Source of the DNA: Mesorhizobium sp. | GTDB lineage: Bacteria > Pseudomonadota > Alphaproteobacteria > Rhizobiales > Rhizobiaceae | Assembly (NCBI GenBank): GCA_004963905.1 | Contig: SUGL01000002.1 | Span: 162,960-226,959, forward strand | DNA length: 64,000 bases | Direction: 5' to 3' | In this document: positions 26,121-33,569 of the stretch, piece by piece | How the letters are laid out: each line of letters starts with the position of its first letter | How positions within the stretch are numbered: the stretch's first letter is position 1 | Program-made: the position numbers and the translations under genes | The notes under the pieces: model-generated | The model's database searches: none | Seen by the model: the letters and a program-made list of their open reading frames with translations, nothing else | Told to the model about the DNA's origin: nothing

Positions 26121-26363
26121 ATGGCATCGATAAGCCGCGTCAAGGAACGTGCCGAGGAACAATCGAGCGCGATGAGCGTCGACCAGCAGGCGACGATCCG
26201 CATGCTTGCCAACGACCTGCACAGGCTGAACCAGTCGGTGATGAAGGCGGTCGAGGCGGGTGTGTCCGTGGAGCTGGTGCGTTCGGCCAGGCACCATGGC
26301 GGGGACGGCAACTGGGGTGATCTTTTGATCCCGGTGATCGTCACGCAGCAAACCCACGGTTGA
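26121..26363 (+). CDS. small conserved-looking protein downstream of aceA (80 aa)
   Basis: 80 aa, function unknown. The N-terminal part is a charged helix (SISRVKERAEEQSSAM), followed by SVDQQATIRMLANDLHRLNQ and a glycine-rich stretch HHGGDGNWGDLLIPVIV. GGAGAAGAGC precedes the ATG. It lies 53 bases after aceA and before a terminator, so it is almost certainly cotranscribed with isocitrate lyase. It could be a small accessory or regulatory protein of the shunt; I do not recognise a named family. Confidence 0.65.
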   Translation: MASISRVKERAEEQSSAMSVDQQATIRMLANDLHRLNQSVMKAVEAGVSVELVRSARHHGGDGNWGDLLIPVIVTQQTHG

Positions 26364-26389
26364 CGTTACGTCAACAGTCACTTGCGAGT

Positions 26390-26430
26390 GTCTCCCGTGC
26401 GCTATACGTTCGGGAGACTTTCGGTTTTTT
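26390..26430 (+). terminator. Rho-independent terminator after the aceA operon
   Basis: Stem GTCTCCCG (26390-26397) with CGGGAGAC (26411-26418), 13-base loop, followed by TTTCGGTTTTTT. Placed 27 bases after the stop of the small protein gene. Confidence 0.8.
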
Positions 26431-26586
26431 CGAATTCCGCTTGCGATAGCAGGGAGAACTTGCGCCCAATTTTAGCAATTCTTTCTATATTCTCATTTTC
26501 CACTATTTCTCCTTGACACCGCTGGCGATCTCGCGCCAATTGCGCTCAGGTTTCAACCCTGCATTGAACCAGAGCGCCCGCCAGAC

Positions 26587-27039
26587 ATGTGTCCCACCAA
26601 CCGTGACGACCCTCGAAAACCAGTGAAACCGGCGGACCGCGGCGCGGCAGCCCGGCTGCCGGCGGATTTCTCCAAGGTGCTTGTGGTCGGCAAATCGTCG
26701 ATCAATCGGGTTGTCGTGTCGAAGATCGTGGAAAGATCCGGTCTGAAGCCGATTTCGGAGCCGCCCGAGACGGCCGAGAAGGCGCTGGCCAGGCAGATTC
26801 CTGGCGCGGTCATCCTCGACGGCGGCCCCGACGACAAGGATTGCGACAGGCTGCTGTCCGGCATCGACGCGCTGCGGCGCGCTTCCGGCAAGGCGCTGCC
26901 CTGTGTGATCCTGCTTTCAACCAGGAATGGCACTCCGGACAGCCTCGGCTTGTCGAGCGTGGTCGACGCTGTGGTTGCCAAGCCGATCACGCCTGAAAGG
27001 CTGCAACCAGTGATCGATCGCCTGGTCGGCCGCAGCTAG
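26587..27039 (+). CDS. degenerate receiver-domain (CheY-like) protein
   Basis: 150 aa. After a basic N-terminal tail of about 28 residues it shows a receiver-like fold: strand KVLVVGKSSINRVVV, helix, then PGAVILDGGPDDKDCD, PCVILLSTRNG and VVDAVVAKPITPERLQPVID. The Asp at the end of the third strand and the Lys-Pro pair near the end are kept, but the acidic pair expected at the end of strand one is replaced by Gly-Lys. Metal-dependent phosphorylation is therefore doubtful. No output domain. No clear ribosome-binding site precedes the ATG. Neighbours give no hint of a partner kinase. Confidence 0.7.
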   Translation: MCPTNRDDPRKPVKPADRGAAARLPADFSKVLVVGKSSINRVVVSKIVERSGLKPISEPPETAEKALARQIPGAVILDGGPDDKDCDRLLSGIDALRRASGKALPCVILLSTRNGTPDSLGLSSVVDAVVAKPITPERLQPVIDRLVGRS

Positions 27040-27112
27040 AGCGGTTCACCGTTTCACGGAAACGCCGAGCCCTCTTTGTTTTCACGCGATTCCGGACGGA
27101 AGGCTCGAGCAG
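27040..27112. repeat. intergenic mosaic repeat, family A
   Basis: AGAGCGGTTCACCGTTTCACGG with the inverted partner GAAACG, then ACGCGATTCCGGACGGAAGG. Same two-part design as the array at 20264-20490. Located between the receiver gene and the convergent HAD gene. Confidence 0.7.
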
Positions 27113-27115
27113 CGT

Positions 27116-27829
27116 TCAGCCGGCTTTTGCGATCGCCTCGACCAGCCCCGGCAACTCGCCGAGATTTGCGATCTCGCGAAAACGCGGCGCCGCAATGGGC
27201 GCCTCGGCATGTTCGACCGCCCAGGTCAATTCGTGCGGCACATGGATGCCCCAGCCGCCGGCCTCGATGGCGGGAACCACGTCGGACCTGAGAGAATTGC
27301 CAACCATCATGCTGTTCTGCGGACCGTCGCCATGGCGGCTGAAGATGCGGGCATAGGTGTCGGCGCTCTTGTCGCTGACGATCTCGACGGCATCGAAGAG
27401 ATCGCCCATTCCCGACTGCGCAAGCTTACGCTCCTGGTCGAGAAGATCACCCTTGGTGATCAGCACCAGGCGATAGGCACCGGCGAGCCTTTCGACCGTC
27501 TCACGGGCATGCGGCAGCGGCTCGATCGGGTGACTGAGCATGTCGCGGCCGGCGGCCAGTATTTCGGCGATCGTCGAGGCTGGAACTCGACCTTCGGTAA
27601 CCTCGATCGCCGTTTCTATCATCGACAGCGTGAAACTCTTTATGCCGAAGCCATAGAGGCCGAGATTGCGCTTTGCGGCTTCAAGCAAGCTTGCCGAGAC
27701 CTGGCCTGCCTCGCCGTGTTCGGCAAGCATGGCGACAAAGCGCTGCTCGGTCATGCGGAAGAACTGCTCATTCTGCCACAGCGTGTCGTCGGCATCGAAG
27801 CCGATCGTCGTCAAATGGGGGACGGACAT
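27116..27829 (-). CDS. HAD-family hydrolase
   Basis: 237 aa. Motif I GFDADDTLWQN (nucleophile Asp near residue 11), helical cap, motif II LVLITKGD, Lys in DKSADTYARIF and motif IV MVGNSLRSDVVPAIEAGGWG. It resembles YjjG/phosphoglycolate-type phosphatases of small metabolites. Start MSVPHLTTIGFDADDTLW fits the family. No operon partner; the substrate is unknown. Confidence 0.85.
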   Translation of the reverse strand: MSVPHLTTIGFDADDTLWQNEQFFRMTEQRFVAMLAEHGEAGQVSASLLEAAKRNLGLYGFGIKSFTLSMIETAIEVTEGRVPASTIAEILAAGRDMLSHPIEPLPHARETVERLAGAYRLVLITKGDLLDQERKLAQSGMGDLFDAVEIVSDKSADTYARIFSRHGDGPQNSMMVGNSLRSDVVPAIEAGGWGIHVPHELTWAVEHAEAPIAAPRFREIANLGELPGLVEAIAKAG

Positions 27830-28069
27830 AAGCGGACACCGTTTTTTGCAAGCGGGTGGTGTAGACGTTGTTGCACCGCGCCGCCAGTCTGAAGATGGTT
27901 ACCCGCCCAAGGCGACTTGGTGCACGTCGCCCAAAGGTGCGCAGCGGTTTTGGGAGAGCTTAACGCGCGTCGCTCGAATCCGTTTCGACGCGACGCGCTT
28001 TGGCGGCCTCCCCTTCCCTTCCCCCGTGACGCCCGGCTATACTTCGAAATCCGCAACACAATCTGGTGA

Positions 28070-29506
28070 ATGATGCCGCCTGAAAAAAAGGAAGTCCGTC
28101 CGTCGAGCCGGGGGGGACGCGCCCGCACGCCTGCCTTTCTGAAAAACGAACGCGGTGTGAAGAATTGGAAGGAAGCCAGCGCCTGGCTGGAATGGCGCGG
28201 CATAGAGGACATCGAATGCATCACGCCGGACCAGGCCGGCGTCGCCCGCGGCAAGATGATGCCGTCGAAGAAATTCACCTCCAACACTTCGCTGGCGCTG
28301 CCTTCGGCGGTGTTCATGACGACGATTTCCGGCGGCTACCCGGAAGACGGCAACGGCTTCCACTATCCGGAGGATGACGGCGACCTGAAGCTGCTTCCCG
28401 ATCTGTCGACGCTGACCGTGGTGCCTTGGGAAGAGGATCCGACCGCGGCCGTGATCTGCGACCTCGTCCACCAGGATGGCCGCTCCGTCGAGTTCACGCC
28501 GCGCAACGTGCTGAAGCGCGTGCTGGCCGCCTATGACGACCGTGGCCTGAGGCCGGTGGTGGCGCCCGAGATAGAGTTCTACCTGGTGCGCAAGAACCCC
28601 GACCCGGACTATCCGCTGACGCCGCCCGTCGGGCGCTCGGGGCGGCCGATCGGCGGCGGCGCCGGCTACTCGATCGCCGGCGTCAACGAGTTCGACGAGC
28701 TGATCGACGACATTTATCATTTCTCCGAGCGGCAGGGCCTGGAGATCGACACGCTGATTCACGAGGAAGGCGCCGGCCAGCTCGAGATCAACCTGCGCCA
28801 CGGCAACCCGATCGAGCTCGCCGACCAGGTCTTCATGTTCAAGCGCACCATCCGCGAGGCCGCGCTGAAGCACGAGATCTACGCCACCTTCATGGCCAAG
28901 CCGATCCAGGGGCAGCCGGGCTCGGCCATGCACATCCACCAGTCGGTCATCGACAAGAAGACCGGCAGGAACATCTTCTCGGCCGAGGACGGTTCCGAGA
29001 CAGACGCGTTCTTCCATTTCATCGGCGGCATGCAGAAGCATGTGCCGAACGCGCTGGTGATGTTCGCGCCTTACGTCAATTCCTACCGTCGCCTGACGCA
29101 GGCGGCCTCCGCGCCGGTCAACACCAAGTGGGGCTACGACAACCGCACGACGGCCTTCCGCGTGCCGCGATCCGACCCCGCGGCGCGGCGCGTCGAAAAC
29201 CGCATCCCGTCGTCCGACGCCAACCCCTATCTGGCGCTCGCCGCCTCACTCGCCTGCGGGCTGATCGGCATGACGCACAAGGAAAAGGCTTCGGCGCCGG
29301 TGCTCACCACCGCCAACGAGGACGAGATCGACCTGCCGCGCAACCTTCTCGAGGCCGTCGACCTGTTCGAAAGCGACAAGGAACTCGGCGCCATCCTCGG
29401 AAAATCCTTCGCCGCCACTTATGCAGCGATCAAGCGGGCGGAATTCGAGACCTTCATGGAAGTGATCAGCCCGTGGGAGCGGGAGTATCTTTTGCTGAAC
29501 GTTTAG
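28070..29506 (+). CDS. puuA: glutamine-synthetase family ligase, gamma-glutamylputrescine synthetase-like
   Basis: 478 aa. N-terminal beta-grasp region (about 35-130), then catalytic domain with PEIEFYLV, IHEEGAGQLEINL (metal-binding Glu pair), GSAMHIHQSV and NTKWGYDNRTTAFRVP. True glutamine synthetase I has an adenylylation-site Tyr segment that is not evident here, which favours the PuuA group: ATP-dependent gamma-glutamylation of putrescine or another amine. The PuuB-like oxidase after the inserted element and the potFGHI importer 7 kb away support polyamine use. Specificity remains inference. The first of two adjacent ATGs was taken. Confidence 0.78.
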   Translation: MMPPEKKEVRPSSRGGRARTPAFLKNERGVKNWKEASAWLEWRGIEDIECITPDQAGVARGKMMPSKKFTSNTSLALPSAVFMTTISGGYPEDGNGFHYPEDDGDLKLLPDLSTLTVVPWEEDPTAAVICDLVHQDGRSVEFTPRNVLKRVLAAYDDRGLRPVVAPEIEFYLVRKNPDPDYPLTPPVGRSGRPIGGGAGYSIAGVNEFDELIDDIYHFSERQGLEIDTLIHEEGAGQLEINLRHGNPIELADQVFMFKRTIREAALKHEIYATFMAKPIQGQPGSAMHIHQSVIDKKTGRNIFSAEDGSETDAFFHFIGGMQKHVPNALVMFAPYVNSYRRLTQAASAPVNTKWGYDNRTTAFRVPRSDPAARRVENRIPSSDANPYLALAASLACGLIGMTHKEKASAPVLTTANEDEIDLPRNLLEAVDLFESDKELGAILGKSFAATYAAIKRAEFETFMEVISPWEREYLLLNV

Positions 29507-30003
29507 GGGAGTAGGGGAATAAGGGGAGTAGGGGAATAAGGGAATAAGGGAGTAGGGGAGTAGGGGAGTAGGGAACGGCTCGGCGGGGGATAAATGGTCG
29601 AAAAAACGGGGTCATACAAAACAGGGTCATACAAGGACTTGGTAGTCTGGCAGCAAGCGATGGATCTTGCAGTGGCGGTTTATGGCGCCACGAAATCCTG
29701 GCCAAAGGAAGAGCTTTACGGGCTGACCAGCCAGATGCGTCGCGCCGCAAGCTCGGTGCCCTCAAACATTGCGGAAGGCTATGGCAGAGAGATCCGAGGC
29801 TCCTATCAGCAATTCCTCCGTATCGCTCAGGGATCACTGAAGGAGCTAGAAACTCAAATTCTCATTGCCGAGCGCACCGGTATCGCGCCGAAAGCGACGG
29901 CGGTTTCATTGTTGGAAGGAACCGAAAGCGTGGGAAAACTTCTTCGGCTTCTGATCCGCAAGCTCTCAACTGACTAACCCTACTCCCCTACTCGCCTACT
30001 CCC
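29507..30003. mobile_element. IVS-like element: four-helix-bundle gene between inverted repeats
   Basis: Directly after the PuuA-like stop comes a run of GGGGAGTA/GGGGAATAA units (29507-29573). Its last 26 bases (29548-29573, GGGAGTAGGG three times overlapping) are the inverse complement, with one mismatch, of 29978-30003, which lies directly after the four-helix-bundle gene and touches the start codon of the next gene. In RNA the two arms would pair into a 26-base-pair stem enclosing the ORF. This is the layout of intervening sequences in 23S rRNA genes, whose encoded proteins belong to the same family. Here it sits between two protein genes. No transposase is present. Confidence 0.65.
29594..29977 (+). 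CDS. four-helix-bundle protein (S23/IVS-encoded family)
   Basis: 127 aa, all-helical. Family core: YKDLVVWQQAMDLAVAVY, then SWPKEELYGLTSQMRRAASS, VPSNIAEGYGR and the closing helices LRIAQGSLKELETQILIA. Proteins of this family form pentamers, and relatives are encoded in 23S rRNA intervening sequences or serve as accessory proteins of diversity-generating retroelements; most have unknown roles. The N-terminus has a short duplication (KTGSY twice). The gene lies between the PuuA-like and PuuB-like genes, inside the inverted-repeat element, and looks like an insertion into their operon. Confidence 0.88.
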   Translation: MVEKTGSYKTGSYKDLVVWQQAMDLAVAVYGATKSWPKEELYGLTSQMRRAASSVPSNIAEGYGREIRGSYQQFLRIAQGSLKELETQILIAERTGIAPKATAVSLLEGTESVGKLLRLLIRKLSTD

Positions 30004-31290
30004 ATGGCCTACCAATCTCCCATTTCCCCCGGCCGTTCCTGGTATGAGGACACGGTCGGAACCCGCCCCGAATATCCGGCTCTGGACGGCGACCGGACTT
30101 GCGACGTCGTCATCGTCGGCGGCGGCTTCACCGGTCTTTCGGCGGCGGCACATCTGGCCAAGGCCGGCACGAATGTCGCGCTGATCGATGCGCACCGTTT
30201 CGGCGACGGCGCGTCGGGACGCAATGGCGGCCAGCTCGGCACCGGCCAGCGCGCCTGGGCGGAAGAACTTGAAGCCGAATACGGCCTCTCGCGCGCCAAG
30301 GCGCTGTTCGATCTCGCGGAAGAAGCCAAGGCGCATCTGCTGGATTTCGCGGCCGCCAACGAAATCGAGATCGACTACATGCCGGGCCAATTGTCGGTTG
30401 CGCACAAGCGGCGTTATGTCGACGACTACAAGCGCCATGCCGAGATCATGGCGAGCCGCTTCGGCTATCCGCACATCGCCTTCATGGACGCCGGCGAGAC
30501 GGCGGAACGGCTGGGCTCGACCCGCTATTTCGGCGGCACCCGCGACACCGGCACCGGGCATATCCACCCGCTCAAGCTGGTGATCGGCACGGCAAGGGTG
30601 GCCGCCGCGGCCGGCGCGCACCTGTTCGAGCGGACGCCCTCGACCGGCATCGCCTGCAGCGGCGGCAAGGTGAAGGTGACGACGCCGAAGGGCACGATAT
30701 CGGCCGAGAAATGCCTGATCGCGGTCAATGCCTATGGCGGCAATCTGGAGCCGGTGAGCGCGTCGCACATCATGCCGATCGGCTCCTTCATCGGCGCGAC
30801 CGTACCGCTCGGAACACAATCCAAGGTGCTGCCGGGCGGCGAGTCGGTGGACGACTCCCGCTTCGTCGTGCGCTACTTCCGCAAGTCGAGGGACGGGCGG
30901 CTTTTGTTCGGCGGCCGCGAGGTCTATGCCGTCAACGATCCAAAGGACATCCATATCCACATCCGCAGGCAGATCGCCGAGCTCTACCCAGCGCTGAAGG
31001 ACGTCGAGATCACGCATGGCTGGGGCGGCTATGTCGGCATCACCATGCCGAGGAAACCCTTCGTGCGCGAGGTGATGCCGAACGTGATCTCGATGGGCGG
31101 TTATTCCGGCCATGGCGTCATGCTGGCCAACTTCTTCGGCAAGCTCTATGCCGAGGCGGTCGCCGGCAATCGCGATCGGCTGAAGCTTATCGAGGATCTG
31201 AAGATTCCCGCCTTCCCGGGCGGTCGTCGTTTCCGCGCGCCGCTTCTGTTTCTGGCGCTCAACTGGTTCGCGCTGCGCGACAGGATCTGA
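30004..31290 (+). CDS. puuB: FAD-dependent oxidoreductase, PuuB/OrdL-like
   Basis: 428 aa DAO-type flavoprotein. N-terminal PGRSWYEDTVGT typical of gamma-glutamylputrescine oxidases, then the dinucleotide-binding motif DVVIVGGGFTGLSAAAHLAK (residues about 35-54), GASGRNGGQLGTGQRAW, the segment RLLFGGREVYAVND and C-terminal MPRKPFVREVMPNVISMGGY, SGHGVMLANFFGKLYAEA. It would oxidise gamma-glutamyl-amine made by the PuuA-like enzyme. The inverted-repeat arm CCCTACTCCC directly abuts the ATG, so no Shine-Dalgarno sequence is present. Translation probably depends on coupling to the preceding gene or is reduced. Confidence 0.82.
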   Translation: MAYQSPISPGRSWYEDTVGTRPEYPALDGDRTCDVVIVGGGFTGLSAAAHLAKAGTNVALIDAHRFGDGASGRNGGQLGTGQRAWAEELEAEYGLSRAKALFDLAEEAKAHLLDFAAANEIEIDYMPGQLSVAHKRRYVDDYKRHAEIMASRFGYPHIAFMDAGETAERLGSTRYFGGTRDTGTGHIHPLKLVIGTARVAAAAGAHLFERTPSTGIACSGGKVKVTTPKGTISAEKCLIAVNAYGGNLEPVSASHIMPIGSFIGATVPLGTQSKVLPGGESVDDSRFVVRYFRKSRDGRLLFGGREVYAVNDPKDIHIHIRRQIAELYPALKDVEITHGWGGYVGITMPRKPFVREVMPNVISMGGYSGHGVMLANFFGKLYAEAVAGNRDRLKLIEDLKIPAFPGGRRFRAPLLFLALNWFALRDRI

Positions 31291-31548
31291 AGCGGGACGC
31301 CGCAGAAGCTGTTGATTCGACAAGTCCGCTTCCCTTACGGCACGTTGCAGAATCCTTAACGAACGCACAGAATTTCGCAAAAAGGCGCAGTGATGCCATA
31401 ATCGGCGGTAAAGGATGCCGGTTCTGGGCGATAAAACGGGGATTTGCGCGGGCCTGCCCGCTGAAATTTCGGGACCGATGCCGATCAGCCGCGAACTTCT
31501 TGCGGCAAGATCGAAAGAACGTCGGCCCGGTTGTTGGAGGTGGTCTAA

Positions 31549-32424
31549 GTGAACGTGCCCTTCAGTTTCGGCGCACCGGAACGACGGCGCTTTGCAGTGC
31601 AGTTCGGTTACGACATGCGGCCCTCGTTCTGGCAGGGTCTGCGGTCGAACGCCCATCTTGTGATAGCGGCTGTCGGTACCGCGGCGCTGCTCGGTGTGGC
31701 CGCGGTAGCGCTTTGGCTGGCCCTGCCGGCCAACGAGCGGCAGGCGAGCGCGGAGCAGAGCGTGCCTGCCATCCCGGTCAAGACGACGAAAATCGCCCCG
31801 GCCGCCGCAAGCGCAGTCAGCGTCGCCGCCGCGCCGCAAGCCGCGCGCAAGGCCGACGCGGTTTCGCCGGTCACCGCCGCTCGCGAAGCCGCCATCCCGG
31901 CGCTGGCAGCCAACAGCCCACGCTGGACCGGCGCGGGAGCCGAGCCTGCATCGGCAGGGGCTGCGCCTGCTTCACCCCCTCCGGCTGCCAAGCCGCCGGC
32001 GGAGCAGAAGCCGACCGTTGCCGCCTTCGCCGATTCCGTTGCCGAGACCGATGCCTCGACGGCCCTGTCGAAAGTTGCGGCGGCTGAGCAATCGGTGGAT
32101 GAAAAGAAGCCGGACGACAAGATGGATGGGGCCCAGACAGCAGCGATCCCCGACGCAAAGCCACAAGTTCCCGAGGCTCAGCCGGCCGGCGACGAAAATG
32201 ACGCCGCGGCAAAGCCAAACGAGCAGAAGGTCGGCGCTGCCGCCAATGGACGCATCCTCCGGGCAGTCACCATGCGCACCGGCCCGAAGAAAGGCGCCGC
32301 CGCAATCGTCACGGTGCCCGCAAAGGCATCGGTGCAGGTGGTGAGCTGCAAGAAGTGGTGCGAGATCGTCTATAACGGCAAGCGCGGCTGGATCTACAAG
32401 ACCTACGTCAAGACCGGCGCCTGA
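31549..32424 (+). CDS. SH3-domain protein with single membrane anchor
   Basis: 291 aa. Cytoplasmic N-terminus, one membrane helix near residues 38-60 (LVIAAVGTAALLGVAAVALW), a long Ala/Pro/Lys/Glu-rich periplasmic linker, and a C-terminal bacterial SH3 domain (ILRAVTMRTGPKKGAAAIV, then VQVVSCKKWCEIVYNGKRGW). Such domains usually bind peptidoglycan or protein partners. Start is a GTG, supported by GGAGGT eight bases upstream. It follows a 258-base gap after the PuuB-like gene, so it is probably independent. Role likely at the cell envelope; no further call possible. Confidence 0.8.
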   Translation: MNVPFSFGAPERRRFAVQFGYDMRPSFWQGLRSNAHLVIAAVGTAALLGVAAVALWLALPANERQASAEQSVPAIPVKTTKIAPAAASAVSVAAAPQAARKADAVSPVTAAREAAIPALAANSPRWTGAGAEPASAGAAPASPPPAAKPPAEQKPTVAAFADSVAETDASTALSKVAAAEQSVDEKKPDDKMDGAQTAAIPDAKPQVPEAQPAGDENDAAAKPNEQKVGAAANGRILRAVTMRTGPKKGAAAIVTVPAKASVQVVSCKKWCEIVYNGKRGWIYKTYVKTGA

Positions 32425-32439
32425 TCCGCCTTCAAAGCG

Positions 32440-32505
32440 TCTGTTTTTAGCGATCCCGGACGAAGGCCGTTGCGGGCTTTTCCTGGAATTGATCGGGCTG
32501 AAGCC
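32440..32505. repeat. intergenic mosaic repeat, family A
   Basis: Reads TTTTTAGCGATCCCGGACGA and on to GGCTTTTCCTGGAATTGATC, a diverged copy of the unit also found at 12597-12660 and 20322-20490. It lies between the convergent SH3 and SDR genes. Confidence 0.65.
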
Positions 32506-32541
32506 GGCCGGAACGCCAAAGCCCTGTCGCGCTGGGGCGGC

Positions 32542-33288
32542 TCAGATGCAGCGCCCACCATCGACTTCCAGCGCCACGCCGGTGATGAAGGCGGCTTCGT
32601 CCGAAGCAAGCCAGAGTGCCGCGTTGGCAATGTCGAGCGGCGTCGAGAGCCGGCCGAGCGGGATCGAGGCGTGGAATTTTTCGCGGATCTCCGGCGTATC
32701 GGCGCCCATGAACTTCTCCAGCATGCCGGTCTCGCCGGCAACCGGGCAGAGGCAATTGACGCGGATGTTCTTCGGGGCAAGCTCGACCGCCATCGACTTG
32801 GTGGCGGTGATCGCCCAGCCCTTGGAGGCATTGTACCAGGTGAGGCCCGGCCGCGGCCTGATGCCGGCCGTCGAGGCCGTGGTCAGAATGACGCCGCCGC
32901 CCTGCCGATCCATGATCGGCACGACGGCAAGGGCGGCATGGTAGATCGCCTTCATGTTGACGGCGGTGATCAGGTCGAAGGTTTCTTCGTCGACGCCGAG
33001 CATGTCGCCGTTGCGATGGGTGTAGCCGGCGTTGTTGACCATGATGTCGACGCGGCCGAAAGCGCTCTTGGCGGCATAGACCATCTCGTCGAATTCGGAG
33101 CGCAGCGAGACGTCGGTCTGGGTCCAGATCGCGCTGTCGCCGATTTCTTGCGCCACGCGCTCGGCGCCCTTGGCGTTGAGGTCGGCGACGACGACGCGCG
33201 CGCCCTCCTCGGCGAAGCGCTTCGCCATGCCCTTGCCGAAGCCCGACGCCGCGCCGGTGATGATGGCAACCTTGTTTTCCAGACGCAT
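32542..33288 (-). CDS. short-chain dehydrogenase/reductase (SDR)
   Basis: 248 aa classical SDR. Cofactor motif ITGAASGFGKGMA, NNAGYTHRNG, catalytic Ser in STAGIRPRPGLTWYNASKG with Tyr-x-x-x-Lys, and C-terminal ITGVALEVDGGRCI. Asp in VVVADLNAKG (end of strand two) points to NAD rather than NADP. The start MRLENKVAIITG is preferred over in-frame ATGs upstream because the Rossmann strand follows directly and GGGGAAAACC precedes it. The substrate is unknown; it is not in an operon. Confidence 0.85.
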   Translation of the reverse strand: MRLENKVAIITGAASGFGKGMAKRFAEEGARVVVADLNAKGAERVAQEIGDSAIWTQTDVSLRSEFDEMVYAAKSAFGRVDIMVNNAGYTHRNGDMLGVDEETFDLITAVNMKAIYHAALAVVPIMDRQGGGVILTTASTAGIRPRPGLTWYNASKGWAITATKSMAVELAPKNIRVNCLCPVAGETGMLEKFMGADTPEIREKFHASIPLGRLSTPLDIANAALWLASDEAAFITGVALEVDGGRCI

Positions 33289-33569
33289 GGTTTTCCCCAT
33301 CATTGCAGTCATCCCCGTCTTGAGGGGTGTCCGCCGCCATTCTCTCTTAGCTTTCGTCACATTCACGTTCTATGTTGCAGCCGCGAACGCTTCCGGAAAG
33401 CCATTGTTTGCCGACAAGCCTGCCGGTAGCGCCAGTGTCAAGGCCACATGTGGGCCCAATCAATGGCAAGCGATTGGTCCTGGATGTGACACCATGGCAC
33501 TGGACGATTTAAATCGATTAGAATATATCAGCCCCCGCTACCGGCGACCGGCATCAAATCGGACTGACC

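Noticed and set aside
29507-29573. Short direct repeats resembling a CRISPR array
   Set aside because: Units are seven to nine bases without unique spacers, and no cas genes are near. They form one arm of the inverted-repeat element.
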